A stretch of DNA of 64,000 nucleotides from Torreya grandis (GCA_037957365.1 JARHVA010000397.1:1854501-1918500); one strand, 5' to 3'. Positions 48,881-62,530 are shown, counted from the first letter of the stretch. Notes: generated by a model not told the origin, from the letters alone. Numbers and translations: made by a program.

Positions 48881-51536
48881 GAGGATGAACCAATAAAGTA
48901 GATACTGACAATAGTTAGATGGATTAGGTTCTTTCTCAAATTCTAGGGTTATGATGAGGAATTGATTAATGATTTCATCCTCCATTTAAAAACTAACTTC
49001 TCCATAGTTTGAGGTGTTCAGATACCATTTTATACTCAGGTCCTCAATGAGCTATTAGGAGTTCTAGATGAGGGTGCATTAATAGTAGGGAAATCTTCAT
49101 TTAGTGACCTCATTTGGATTTTCATTAGTGAGAGGGAACCAGTGCCATTCTATGTTGAAGACATCAAAGGAAGAATCAAGGGAGTCAATCCATAATCTTT
49201 ACTTGAACCATGGAGGTTATTTTATTTTTGGATCATAAAATATTTACTATGTGAAGGGAAATGTAGTGTTTTATGTTATATAGTGTTGAGGATGTTAATC
49301 CACGTGAAATATGGTGCAAAACAACCCCAACACCAAATTAATTTTCCTTCATACCTCCTAATATGTATTTAGGTTGTAGCCATGAGATATTCCAAAAATC
49401 CCTTTACCATCTGCTAGCATGGGTTAATCCAACTAATCATTCAGTATCACTTTATATAGTAGGAAGATGGTATGGAAGCTTGGGCTACCTTCCATGAAGG
49501 AAAGAAAAGAAAAAAACCTAGACCTACTAGGAATATTCCTTTAGACATCCATGCTTCAAGTTCTAAAACACCAACTAGAATTTCTTCAAAAGATATTGTC
49601 CCTAAATCCACCCATAGTACCAGATATTTAATCAGAATTGATCCATTACAAATTCCAAGTTATCCTAATGTAGTCTCACCACCTAAGCCAACAAGTAGAA
49701 AATTAAGACTTAGATTTTCCATTAGAAGTCATGAACATATTCTTCAAGTTTCTCTTATCCAAGAACCTATTCAGATTGTTGAAGATGAGTCCTTTATAGG
49801 CCTTGCCTTCTAGCTTAAACCTTAGGAAACCTCACATATAGAAACCATTCCTCATACTAAGAGAAGAAATAAATTAATTTTAGATATTGATAGTGATTAG
49901 ATGATTATTACAAAAACCCTGAACAACTTAAGACAAAACACCACTACCACTACTAGTGAGGCCCAAAATAGAGAAGATGAGGAAACCTCTCTTCCATAAG
50001 ATGACTTTGTTGAAACCATCCCTGATGAGATTCTTACTCCTTTTACACAACAAAAAATGAATAAAAGAAAGGCCCTAATGAATGAAGATGAAGAAAAACC
50101 TTCAAAGGAGGTAGATGATGTGGAACTACAACATGCTCTAGCATTATCTAAGCTAGAAGCCATTGTTAAGCAGAATGTAAAGATATTGTTGAACTAATTT
50201 ATGTAGATCATAATAAATATTTTATGATTGCCCTTTTGATGAAACAAATAGAAATATGGAAATACAATCTCTGAATAAATTAGATGATGTAAAAGATGAA
50301 ATTATTGATGTATGGAGACATACCAAATTTCTTGAGGAAGAGACTATTTATTTAAGGAGAAATATTCTTAAATATGAAATAGAGAATGGTATATTAAGGA
50401 CTCAAATAAGTTAAATATCTTCTAATGTCCCTCCTAAGGTAATGGTAAATCAAGGCTGTCAAACTATTTTGTCTATTCTGGATGTGAAAAATCAATGGGA
50501 GAAAGTTTTGAGGAGTTGAAGGACCAAAACCACCTTCTTAGGAAGGAAAAACAACAATTTCAAGAGGAACTGGTACAAGATAAAAAATAAGAAGACCAAG
50601 TTAAACAAATTCTTCAATTTACATGTCAACTAAGTGAAAAAATTGTTATCTTATAGAGTCCCTTATTTTTCTTATAGTTTATGTTTACATGAATAGTTTT
50701 TAGATAGAAAATATTGCAGATCTCTTACAGTCCACCTCATTAAATAAATACCAATTCTAAATTTATTATAGTGTTTCAAAATAGTACTCCTGATAGGCAA
50801 GATCTTCTTTGTGAATTCTCTTTATGTGGCATTATTTTGGGCATTAAAAATACTTTCTTGGTGAACTTATTTTTGGGATAACTTCAATTAAGATCTCTTG
50901 TTTTTACTTATAAAAATCAGATTGTTTGGCACGACCGATATGATGATCACACTAATATTACAAGGGATGTTGGTCTATGTACCAGACATCAATTTAGTGA
51001 TACATAATATATATTAGAGAAGTTTTAGATTTTTTATCAACAACCCTAAGTTCATGATCATTATATTTCTACCTCTCAAGATGCCCTCCTCAACTTTGAA
51101 TTATTTTTTAAGAATAATTTTGATGACATAGTGGTTGCTTGTAGACAAAGCTAGAATATGTTACTAGTCACATTGAGAAGAAGAGAAGTTTTAACACCCA
51201 CTACTATTCAGTGGTCCCTTAGGAGGAATAAAGTCATTAGTTAGATAATTTTAGATGTTATTCAAGGGGATGGATAGAAAACATGGATATGAATAAGGGT
51301 CAGACTCCCTTACTACTCTCCCCTATGTCCCCATGGTAGAATACTGGACCTTAGTCTAATGAGAAGTTTGCCATTTGAATCCACTTTGTGTAAACAGATA
51401 AAATCTTCACTCCTCATCATCAGAGGATATTTGAGAATTTGTATTCCATCTATGAAATGAGTCTTAAGTTGGAATAGATAGTTCATAATTATGAAGATTT
51501 AGGATACTAGTTTTCAAAAGAGACTTGCAAAAGGTA
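48881..51536 (+). pseudogene. E3 extra 3' reading frame, unknown product
   Basis: Between integrase and the 3' LTR, a long protein-like tract can be read with a limited number of stops. From about 48,955 it reads DEELINDFILHLKTNFSIV, then VLNELLGVLDEGALIVGKSS, EREPVPFYVEDIKGRIKGVN and WIIKYLLCEGKCSVLCYIVL. At 49,472-49,813 it is basic and Ser/Thr/Pro-rich (GKKRKKPRPTRNIP), then acidic, then a charged likely coiled coil (about 50,230-50,640, FEELKDQNHLLRKEKQQFQE). After a gap, a further part (50,900-51,540) has YKNQIVWHDRYDDHTNI and TLRRREVLTPTTIQWSLRR. It is in the place of the env-like ORF of Athila elements, but I recognise no family and see no clear signal or membrane segments. Confidence 0.55.
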
Positions 51537-51550
51537 AGGTGTGGGGGAGA
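51537..51550 (+). promoter_or_regulatory. Polypurine tract of E3
   Basis: AGGTGTGGGGGAGA ends exactly one base before the TG of the 3' LTR, the expected place of the plus-strand priming site. The 5' LTR has unrelated sequence here. Confidence 0.8.
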
Positions 51551-53312
<1,762 letters not shown>

Positions 53313-55772
53313 TCAATAAAAACTCTAAATTTTGGACTAACCTTGAGAATGGTTTATAGATAGGCTTAATTACATCAATAGTGGACTCTAATAATAGACC
53401 AAGTGGAGGTGGGATGATAAAATTTTCCTTTTCCTCTATCAATGGCTCTAAATATTCAGAAGGTGATTCTTCCATGGAAGGGGTAGGTGAGACAATCTCT
53501 TCCTTACGTACATTTTCCAAAGGAAGGGTAGATAGATCTAACATGGTAGAAAAGGGCATGGGAGTGATGGTTTACTCATTTGTTATGCTTTCTAAAGGAG
53601 AGATTGGTGATTCCACTACCTCAATAAGTAGAGAAGGGATGGTGGTTTCTTCTTTTGTTATGTTTTCCAAAGGAAGGGTAGGTGATTCCACTACCTCAAT
53701 AAGTGGGGAAGGGATGGTGGTTTCTTCCTTTGTTATGTTTTCCAAAGGAAGGGTAGGTAACTCCACTATGGAAGTAAGTAGAGAGGAAGTGGTGGTTTGA
53801 GCCATGGGTTCAATAACTATAACTTCCTTAAGATTAACATTAACTATGTGAACCTCATGTTTATGATATGTTTCCACATTAGTATGCTCACTATTTATGG
53901 AAGGTGGGTGGTTTGGGAATGGTTGTTGGAAAATTTTAAGCACCTAATTAGGGATTGAATTTAGGTTATCCATCACAAGCTCACCCTTGTCAATCAAGCT
54001 TGGAAAACGTTTTTAAATGTCTTACATTTATTAACATTATGTCCAAAACTAAAGCATAGGACTCCCCTAGCAAAGTATACTAATTTTGTACATAACAATT
54101 TTAGGATTTAACATTTTGGTTGAAAGAGGTGGAGGGGTTAGATTGGTTGACAACCAGAGAAGGAGCCATTTTAAGTACATTGAAATTTTTTTTTCTTTTA
54201 TATTTTGTGTTGGTGTGGTTTACTAGTTTAGAGGAAGAAGCTTCATTAGATTTGAAACTAGATTTTTTATTCCTCAATTTAAGATTTCCCTCATAAATGG
54301 CTTGAATCTCCAGCTTTCTAGCCATTGTAAATGCCTCTTCAAAGGTTTGGAAGGTTTGAAACTTTAGAGTTGATGATATGTGTTTATCACATACCTGAGA
54401 CAAAAACTCAATCAAATTAGGTTAGGGTAAAGATAAGGAGAGTTGGTTGATCAACCCTCTCCAATGAGCAACAAAATTGGTAATTGACTCATCCTTGAAT
54501 TATTGAATGGAATATAAGTCAATGATATAAAATTTCTTCAAAATATTGATAGATAAATGGTATAAGAATGTTTGAGCTAATTAGGAAAAAGAGAAGAGGG
54601 AGTGCCTAGTAATGGCACTATACTACTCTAAAGCAAGTTTGTCTAAGGACATAGGGAAAGTTTGAAGAAAAAGAGAGTCATCATGGGTAATTAATAACAT
54701 GAATGCCAAAATGCTCTTAGGTGCTATTTGATATTTTATTTTCTTTGAAATTTAGAAGATTTTGGAATTTACCATTATGTGGGGTATGGTTAGATTGGAA
54801 TAGAAGGGTGGATTGTCTCATTACAAATCTATTCATATGACAAGATATTATGGGTGATAGAAATGGATGACTTTAAATTTTTCATTTTTTCCATCAACAT
54901 CTTGATGAGATCAATTTGTTGTGGTGAACCCAAAAAATTATAAGATATGTTTTGTTGGGGTTATGAAGGTACAACATATTGGTAAATAGTAGAAGGTTGG
55001 GAAGATACCACATATTGGTAAGTGGGAATGGAAGGTTGGGAACATGAAGGAGGTATATACCCTTGTGGGTTTTAGATATACCCAATGTTAGGTGTAATAT
55101 ACATTTATTGGGTCATAGGCATGGTTGGGTTGGTGGGTTGAAGGTGTGTAGTCACCTTAGTGCTAATAGGTGGGAGAGTAGATGGTATGGAGAGCACCAA
55201 ATTTTGGAAAGGGGTTGAATATTTTAGGTTTTGAATGGCAAGTGGTAAATAAATAACACTAGTGGAAGGCATCCCAATGGTATGTGGTGTTTGGGTTACC
55301 ATAGGTTGAGTTGTTCCTAGAATGGAAGGGTTAGTGATGGGGTTAGTAGGGGTAGAAGGTGTTTGGGCATTGGTTAGTGGAAGGGATTGGTTTTGGGTAG
55401 TTGTGTTTTAAGGGTTGTTGGTGGAGGAAGAAGCTTGGATCACCATTAGTTGGGTAGAGATAGTGGAAATTGAGGTCTCACCCATAAGGTAAGTGGGAAT
55501 GCCATAGGGTGGTTCAATGGAAGGAACCAAAGTAGAGGTATGGTTTAAAATGGTGGTAAAATAGTGTTGGAGATCCATGGGGTTGTTATCAAGAAGGTTG
55601 GTAAAGTCCATATCTCTTGAGCAATATATTGAAGCATATTAAGACTTCTAAAGTGGTCAAGGGAAATTTATACATCTGGAGTGTGATTCATGGATGAGGA
55701 AGAAGGAGATGGGTGTTTGGGAGGTGGATCTTAGTTTTCTTGGTTTCTAACTTGTTGCCTTGACAAAACCAT
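53313..55772 (-). pseudogene. Gag of E5
   Basis: The likely start is the ATG at 55,772 (MVLSRQQVRNQEN, then a stop). The next Met at 55,611 opens MDFTNLLDNNPMDLQHYFTT. A long Pro/Thr/Ser/Gln-rich N-terminal part (54.9-55.6 kb) is followed by the gag core at 54.3-54.75 kb, with FPMSLDKLALE, YSAITRHSLFSFS, QFKDESITNFVAHWRGLINQ and LSQVCDKHISSTLKFQ. Then a Lys-rich tract and the LPLENITKEE repeats lead to the E3 boundary, where KPFSRLVQNLEFLL is the last E5 sequence. No zinc knuckle lies before the break. Confidence 0.78.
53500..53803. repeat. 75-bp tandem repeat in E5 gag
   Basis: Three good and one degenerate copy of a 75-base unit (containing TTTGTTATGTTTTCCAAAGG on plus). On the gag strand the unit codes 25 residues of the type ESPTLPLENITKEETTIPS plus PLIEVV, acidic and Pro-rich. 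Confidence 0.88.
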
Positions 55773-56708
55773 GCAATGAATGGTGGAAGAAGGCTAGAAA
55801 AAATATCACATACTTAAAAAAGAGAACAAAAAAAATAAAAGATTCAAGGAAATCATACATATGCTAAGAGTACGTTAAATCCTATATATCTTTTTATCTC
55901 ACTTTTAGGCTTATGCCTCAATTTAAGAAGTTTATGAGACTCAACTTTGGATTTTAGAATGAGAACTAGAAAAGGAAGTCTATGGATGGTTTTGGGTTAT
56001 CTAAGGCTCTCAAAATCTATATTAGAATTTGGTATGTGACTTGATATTGGGTTATACCCCCTCATTTCACACACCATAATGATAAGGGTATTGGGTACTT
56101 AGCCAAGATATACCAATTTGGTAGAGTTTATACTCAGCCAATGAACTAAGTTTTGGTTTCTCCCCTTGGTAGTGAAGTCTAAGTAGGATAGCCAAGGGTG
56201 GAGGTTTATTTATAGGTGATGAAATCCTAGTCAAGATTTATGTCAATATTTGATGTATGATTTGTATGAGTGATTTGGTGTTGTGTGTGACAAGAGTGAT
56301 TTTTTATGATTAATTTCACCATTTACTTTTAAAATATGTGATCTAAATAACCAAGAAAACAAGGGATGCAAGTTTTTTTAAACTAAAAGGAAATTTTTGA
56401 TTTCTTTTGAATGAGTACAAGAATAACTATGATGCACCTAAATGCTGAATGAAGATGCAAGTCCTAATCCTAGGATGAATGTTTTTTTTAACTTTTATAA
56501 ATGAAGGAAAAATGAAACTTTTACCTTTTCTATGAATGGAGAGAAGATAAAAACTTGCCTTGAAAAATAATAAATTAAAAGCTATGATTTTTAATGAAGA
56601 AATGAAAGAAATAACAATTTATTTTTTAGAAAAAGAATTGTAATAGATGAATATTTCACTAATGTAGCTAAATTTTGTAAAAAATTATGAACCCAATAAT
56701 GTTCTAGA
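55773..56708 (-). other. 5' leader of E5
   Basis: Untranslated region. The part 56,030-56,230 contains a TACCCCCTCATTTCACACAC block shared with the E2 leader at about 10,570. Possibly a conserved packaging or splice region of the family; that is a guess. Confidence 0.55.
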
Positions 56709-56726
56709 GTAGCACCAGGCATGCCA
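56709..56726 (-). promoter_or_regulatory. Primer-binding site of E5
   Basis: The minus strand reads TGGCATGCCTGGTGCTAC, three bases after an LTR end in CA (56,730-56,731). Its first 14 bases are identical to those of the E4 site. Confidence 0.65.
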
Positions 56727-56729
56727 AAA

Positions 56730-58150
56730 TGTTTCACTATGTTTTGTGCTTATTTTATTTTTATTTTTAAAAAATAAGAAAAAACTTCAAAGAAGGGTAT
56801 GTATTAGAAGAACCTAGATTTAGTTGTGTGCTTGTGATCTAGTTGATATAGAGAACTCTTATTTGGCTTGGGAGGATGACCTATAATAAGAAAGAATCTA
56901 GGAATGGATTGATTATAAATATTAATGGGTGGATTTCTTAGAATATTTTAGATCTAAGAAGTACTAAAATTCCTTGAAGGGATGTAAATCCATTCGTTAA
57001 ACAAGTTAAGTTATAGAAAATGAAAAGAGATGCTTGCATAAAGTAATAGACAGTACCAAAACTTAATGAAAGAAATTATTTTAAAGAGAAAATGAATAAT
57101 TTTGTCAAAGTGTCATTAAATTGTTAAAAACTAATGCTAAAATGTTAAAAATTGATTCAAAAAATAGTTTAAGACTCTGTGATGTGACATAAGTCAAAAA
57201 ACCAAACTTTGGGAGAGGGATGATGGGTAGAATTAGCTTGATATTTTTGAGAAAATAAATTGCATAGTGTTCAATGCCGATCACTATACAAATGATTTGA
57301 ATTAATTCAATCAATGTTGATCACGGGATGATAGATGTCTATCAAAGGTAACCTATGTTAGTTATTATGGGTTTTGGTTTTGGGTAGAATGGTCTTTTGG
57401 CTAAATGGTAGAAGTGATTTATGGGTTATTTTGGGATTGGATGATGGTTGTGAGGATAGAATAGATTCACAGAGGTATCAAAATAATGGGCTTGGTACTC
57501 AAGTGACTAAAAATAGTTAGGGGATGTTTGGTGGAAGATGGAGTGTTTGGAGTTGCGTAACTCTAACACAAGAGATGATATGAAGAGAGATGGAAAGTGG
57601 TTAAAAGCACTAAACTATTAAAAACCAAATAACTAAAATTTATATGTGTAATATACTTAAATTTTTGAGTTTTCTATCTTGGATAAGTCTTGAATTTGAA
57701 TGTAAGCTACTTGGAAACCTAGAATAATGTGAACAAAGTGATGATTCTTGAGCTCTTCGTAGTGAGGTGCTAAAACACTTTCTTGTCTTTGGTCTGGTTT
57801 GTTGATTTACCTAGAAGCTTGGATTTTCTCAAGAGTTATGATTATCATTAAAAAATGTTTCAACCTCATGAGGTAGGGTCTTTGGGTTACTTTAAATAAC
57901 TAACATTAGTCCTAGACAGCTAATGTTGGTCGAGGGGTGACAGAAGTTGGTTAGGGATAAATAGTCAAGTTTGATAAAATTAGCTATTTACACTTAATAT
58001 TGGTCATTAAGACCAATGAAAGTGGTTTAAGGTTATTTAAATAATTATTGGTATGCATAAACAATAGGTATAGGAGGTTAAGGCATTAAATTCCAAGGTA
58101 GGAAATAGTCTTAAGGCTAGGTGTCAATCAGTTAGCCATGGGTTTAGGTT
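56730..58150 (-). repeat. Probable 5' LTR of E5
   Basis: Starts TGTTTCACTATG on plus next to the PBS. It contains several GATGTTGGTTA / GTTGGTCGAGG-like motifs (57,310-58,000). The outer end is not found; the limit near 58,150 is a guess, where E1-family 3' sequence seems to begin. Confidence 0.4.
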
Positions 58151-58199
58151 GGGTGAGGTGTAAATAAGTGTATTTAAATTAATTTAATAATTAAATTAG

Positions 58200-58613
58200 T
58201 TAAATGGGGTGAATGGGTGTTTTTAATAATTTTTATAAATATCCTAACCCAAGGGGTTCTTTTATGACAACTAGAACTATATGGTGTGGTTTTTTAGTGT
58301 CTACAATTTGCCTAGAACCTATGTTCAAAGCCATGAAGTTTGAATCCACTAATTATGAAACCCAAAGGCATATTGGTCAATCAATTCAAAATACACACAT
58401 GGTCTGAATGGTTTTTATTCTTTAGTCCTTAAGTAAAAATTTATTAGTTATAGAGAGCCAATTATGATATTTATTACATCTACCAAGGGATGATTACTTA
58501 ATGACTACATTTTAAACTAGGATATCTAAATTCTAAAATATTGCTATGTTTCCCAAAAATGTCACCATTTGTTGAGATCAACATGCCCCATTTTCCTAAA
58601 AATGGGGAACCTA
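58200..58613 (+). mobile_element. 3' end of an E1-family element with polypurine tract
   Basis: Sequence up to AAAAATGGGGAAC (58,598-58,610) resembles 4,450-4,610 at the end of E1, including CTAAAATATTGCTATGTTTC and GTTGAGATCAACATGCCCC blocks. It is a second locus of the E1 family, mostly displaced or lost upstream. Confidence 0.6.
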
Positions 58614-59398
58614 TGAAATTTTGGGTCATTTACCCTAGGACATACCTTATCACTGATTCAACATGATAAAAACCCTTTGTGTGACTTTGAAATTTTAAAA
58701 ATCATGTTAGTCAATGATAAATATTAATGTGTACCTTTTAAAATGTTTCATTAATGTCTAGTTCATTATTTTTTAATGAACTAATTTGTTTAAAATTACT
58801 CTTGAAAGGGATTAAAATTCAATAAACCAAGGTATGGTCCTTAAGATGCAATCAAAATTACTTAATTAAGCTTTCCAAATCATAGTATTACTTTGGCTAT
58901 GTCAAAGTATCATAAATTCAATTCTATGACGTCTCTTGATTTTAATTTTTAAATTAGGGTCAAAGTTGGATTATGTACTTAGAATTTATGAATTTAGATG
59001 TTTCCTTTTTTCTTTATCATGTATTTCACTAACTATTGTATTTTTTTGTTTATGTAGAAACCTGATGCCAACTCAACCTCAATTGATATGTAACATCATC
59101 ACATGCATTGGTTACCCATGATATAAAGTTCAGGACTTAGTCATGGTTTTTTGAGTCCAAAGGAAAGTTACAAAAGGTTTGTGACCCCATGATCCAATGG
59201 GAGTCTACCATTTGGTACTCAGTCATGAAATTTCAAGTTTAAAGAGAAGTTAAAAAAGGGATGCAACCCATAAATCCAATCACAACATACCACTTGGAAC
59301 ACAGTTGTGATATTTCAAGGATCCTACTATTTTATCAAGTCTTGTGACCCAACAACTGAATGATGATATGACACTGAACAAATTATATTTTTTAGAAG
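58614..59398 (+). repeat. Probable LTR, left part, with CCAAT repeats
   Basis: Starts TGAAATTTTGGGTCATTTAC after the purine tract. From about 59,190 a motif ATCCAATNN..ACCACTTGG..CAGT..TGA.ATTTCAAG repeats (59,194; 59,275), and a third copy at about 59,350 runs into the PLE. It contains CCAAT-box-like cores. No gene; the frame at 58,936-59,121 is not recognised. Confidence 0.5.
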
Positions 59399-59500
59399 AA
59401 ACTATGTCTAATTTTGAAGATTGACATATTTTGGATCCACCTATGTGATCCTTCATCAGGAAAAATTGTTATGTGAGAACAATAGTACCTTGCTTCTTAA
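59399..59500. repeat. Left terminal inverted repeat of the PLE
   Basis: About 102 bases from AAACTATGTCTAATTTTGAA to GTACCTTGCTTCTTAA. Its complement matches 62,531-62,632 with scattered changes; TATGTGATCCTTCATCAGGA and GAGAACAATAGTACCTTGCT are identical in both. It lies at the 3' end of the coding strand. Confidence 0.88.
59423..59459 (-). ncRNA. Hammerhead ribozyme-like core, left repeat (coding strand)
   Basis: Minus strand: CTGATGA (59,459-59,453), then GGATC and GATCC that pair fully as stem II around a short loop, then AAAA in place of GAAA, and a final ATGTC with the GUC cleavage triplet. Length 37, as in the right copy. The changed G of GAAA and weak helix I suggest it is now inactive. 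Confidence 0.6.
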
Positions 59501-59945
59501 AATCTAAAGGGAAAATGATCATTGAATTTTTTTTCCAAAAATGAAACAAACTAGCTATTAAAATAAGTTTCTAAAAACAAAAGAGATAAAAATCAATAGT
59601 TAATACCTTAATTATAAACAAATAAATCTTTTAATTTTATAAATTTTTAATTTTAATTTTAATTATAAGCCTAGTTAGATTATTATTATTGATTTATAAC
59701 TTATTATTTACTTTAATATATATATATATATATAAGAGAAAATACTAATTCAATAAAACAAGAGAACTAACTAAGGAAGACTAAGAAAAAACTAAGCCTA
59801 AAATTTTAAAACACAACTACCCTCTAACAACAAAGGAGAGTAAAAAACTAATAAATTATTTTAATTATTTATAAACTACCAATTTTTAAGCATGACTAAT
59901 ATCTAACCCTTAATCTCTATTCATATTATTAGGGTGTTTCAAAAT

Positions 59946-60230
59946 TTATATGGATTCTTTTATTTTCCTCTTATGTTTATGATCTTCAACTACTAAAATT
60001 CTAACATCCTCGATATTGAACCCATGTTTCGTCTTGAATGAGTGTTTCACAAGGGCTGATTTTTCTTTACTTTCAAGATGAATATTATCTGAATGTTCTT
60101 TGGTTTCAGTTTTTGCTGACCTACCCATTTTTCCAATGTACATAATACCACAAGAATAATCCACCTTGTAGATACCACTCTTGAGGTTTGGGTCTAACTT
60201 GTCTTTAGTAGAATCTAACATCATGCATAA
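59946..60230 (-). pseudogene. GIY-YIG endonuclease domain of the PLE
   Basis: About 92 residues. SGIYKVDYSCGIMYIGKMGR holds GIY and YIG with the CG between them typical of PLEs, then KTETKEH (usually KTRxKEH, so the Arg seems lost), KSALVKHSFKTKHGFNIED, and VEDHKHKRKIKESI with the metal-binding Glu. It ends at a TAA just left of 59,946. In active PLEs this domain nicks the target DNA. One frame break separates it from RT at about 60,230-60,480. Confidence 0.9.
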
Positions 60231-61590
60231 ATTATTGATAGGAAGGAAAGTGGAGTGAATGTTATGTCATTTTAGAATTTTAGATAGTTTATTATAAAGG
60301 CCTTCAATGTTAAGGAAGATAATAAATAGGTCCTTCAACCAAAGTCTTCTTATTTTTATTTCTATTAATATTATTTTTAACTTGCTTAATATCCTTATCT
60401 ATTTGTTTACCCGAGTATCCATTCAACTTGAAAAATTTATTGTGATGTTTTATTTTAGGATCAATATTCTCCTCATCAAAAAATTTAAATTACCTAGTGA
60501 TAAGAGTTTTTATGACACCTACTTTCTGAGTAGGATGATGATGGGAGGAAGCATGCAAGTAAATGTCTATATGTGTTCCTTTTCTATAGACCTTCCTAGC
60601 TAAAGAAGCATCCCCCTTCTTGCTCAAGAGGACATCTAAAAAAGGTAGTTGGTTTTATATCTCTAATTCTTTAGTGAATTTTATGCTAGGAAAAATATTG
60701 TTGAGGTGGGAATGGAAATCTTCCAAATTATCTAAGCCATGTTGCCAACATAAGCTAGTGTCATCAACATATCTTTTCCATCATTTAGGTTTCAATAGAA
60801 ATGAATTAAGAGTATAATCTTCAAATTTTCCTTTAAAGAGGTTAGAAACCATAGGAGAAAGAGGAGAACCCATGGCAATACCTTCACATTGTTCATAAAT
60901 GATACATTTAAAGGAGAAAAAAGTAGATTTCAAACATAAATCAACAAGATCATTCTTTTCCAAGTTTGTGATATTGTAGACTACTTCCACTACTGAATAA
61001 ATGGGGACCTTGGTAAAGAGAGAGAACACATCAAATATTACTAACAACTCATTACTTTCAACCTTTTTATCCTTGATAAATTACACAAAATCACACAAGT
61101 CTTGAATAAAAGAGGAGGTTTTACCTACAATGTCTATAAGTTTTTTAGCGAAAAACACCATAAGCTTATAAGTAAGAGAGTCAATTGTGTCAACAATAGG
61201 TCTTAATGGAACACCTTCTTTGTGGATTTTTGGATCACCATATATTTGGGGAGTAACTTACTTATTAGGAATCAATTTTTTTTAATAGAATCATCAAAAG
61301 AAGAGTATTTGATAACTTTAGTTACCTTTTTAATAATGTTGCAAATTGGGTTATGACCGAGCTTTTTATAACCGCCACTATTAGAAAGATGATCTACCAT
61401 CTTTGAGTCATATTCAAAGTGATTAATAATAATAGTAGCATTACCTTTATCATATTTGAGGATAATTATATCATTATTACTTTTTAGGGATTTAAGAGCT
61501 CCCCATTCTTCCTTTAAAATGTTGCAAGAAGCTGGTCTAGCTTTACGTAAAGCCACCACATAATCTTGTCTTAGTGCTTTTACAAAGTCA
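60231..61590 (-). pseudogene. Penelope-type reverse transcriptase
   Basis: Read right to left on the minus strand. ALKSLKSNNDIIILKYDKGN comes first (fingers; LKADKG in the family). Then PQIYGDPKIHKEGVPLRPIV, FDVFSLFTKVPI (61,010-61,047), GIAMGSPLSPMVSNLF (60,836-60,880), and after one TGA, WKRYVDDTS with the catalytic YVDD at 60,760-60,771. LPFLDVLLSKKGDASLARKV and YRKGTHIDIYLHASSHHHPT finish the domain near 60,500. These motifs are specific to PLE and telomerase-related RTs. Stops are few (e.g. before WKRY and in CDFV-stop-FIKD), so only modest decay. Confidence 0.92.
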
Positions 61591-62470
61591 AAAGGAAGGT
61601 GTTTAAGGGCACTATCTATTCCTATAATGAAATATTATTTAGGTATGTTCCTAGGATTAATAACAAAATCTAATCCCCTTTTTAATAAGTTAAAAGAGAA
61701 TTTATTCAAAAGATAGTTATAAAGGTTCACCATGAATTTTTTTCCCAGTCGGGAATAATGTTCTTATGATTTTGAGAATTAGAGAAAACTTTATTTTTAT
61801 TTTCCAATAAAAATTGATTACTCATGCTCAAACTATTTTTAGGCTCACAATTATTACTATTATTTAAGTCTATACAATAATCTATATTATGTTTATCCAT
61901 AATAATATCATTATCAATAGGCTTATTATTATTGTTACTATAATATTTATTCTTAATGTTTTTTTTACCAAAATAATTATGTTTATCAATAGTTTTATTA
62001 ATATTATTCATGACATCAAAATTAGTATCATTAGAATTAATATTATTTTTTTTTCAATAATGAGGTATTTATCAACAATAAAATGATTATTATTATTATC
62101 AAAAGTGTTATTCCTAATATTATGAAAATTCTCATTATTAAATTTTTTTTGAACATCGCCATTATTCTCATAATTTTTATTTATGTTATAAAAGACAAAT
62201 GTAAATCACCATTGTTATTTCTATTATTAATAGACAATGTAAATCACCATTTTTCTCATAATTTTTATTTTTTTAATAATAGACAAATGTAAATTGACAC
62301 TATTATTATTTTTATCAAAATTGTCATAGCTATCAATATTAATTATCATATTAAAATTAAAGATATGAATAGTGTTGTTGTTGTTATCTTTATTATTATC
62401 ATTATTGTTAGTATTAGTGTAACTATTGTTATTATTTTTACTATTATCATTACCATCACCATACCGTCAG
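61591..62470 (-). pseudogene. N-terminal region of the PLE polyprotein, Asn-rich
   Basis: Next to RT lie a PLE-style block (KGLDFVINPRNIPK, then GIDSALKHLPFDFVKALRQD; 61,560-61,690) and NQFLLENKNKVFSNSQNHKN (61,727-62,011, with Met at 62,011). Further upstream (to 62,470) the same strand codes Asn/Asp/Lys-rich sequence such as NSYTNTNNNDNNKDNNNNTI, made of ATT/AAT-type triplets on the plus strand. A unit with GACAAATGTAAATCACCATT repeats near 62,190-62,300. The true start is not known. Confidence 0.7.
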
Positions 62471-62530
62471 CTATAGTCTTAAAAAATATAAACCTAGAAC
62501 TAATACAAAGCTTAGTATTTTACTAAAATT

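Larger units (their letters stand above)
53313..56729 (-). mobile_element. E5: minus-strand gag element with leader and PBS, 3' part missing
   Basis: Gag, 5' leader and PBS are on the minus strand, with a probable 5' LTR to the right. The leader block at 56,030-56,230 resembles that of E2. The element stops abruptly at the E3 LTR (53,312), so E3 probably inserted into it. Whether the piece at 12.6-13.75 kb is its continuation is open. Confidence 0.65.

Noticed and set aside
53381..53800. Plus-strand 139-codon open frame with Ser/Gly/Val repeats
   Set aside because: Shadow of the minus-strand LPLENITKEE repeats in E5 gag; the minus frame continues the gag reading.
61889..62292. Plus-strand Ile-rich frames resembling membrane proteins
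   Set aside because: They are the complement of the Asn-rich minus-strand N-terminus of the PLE.
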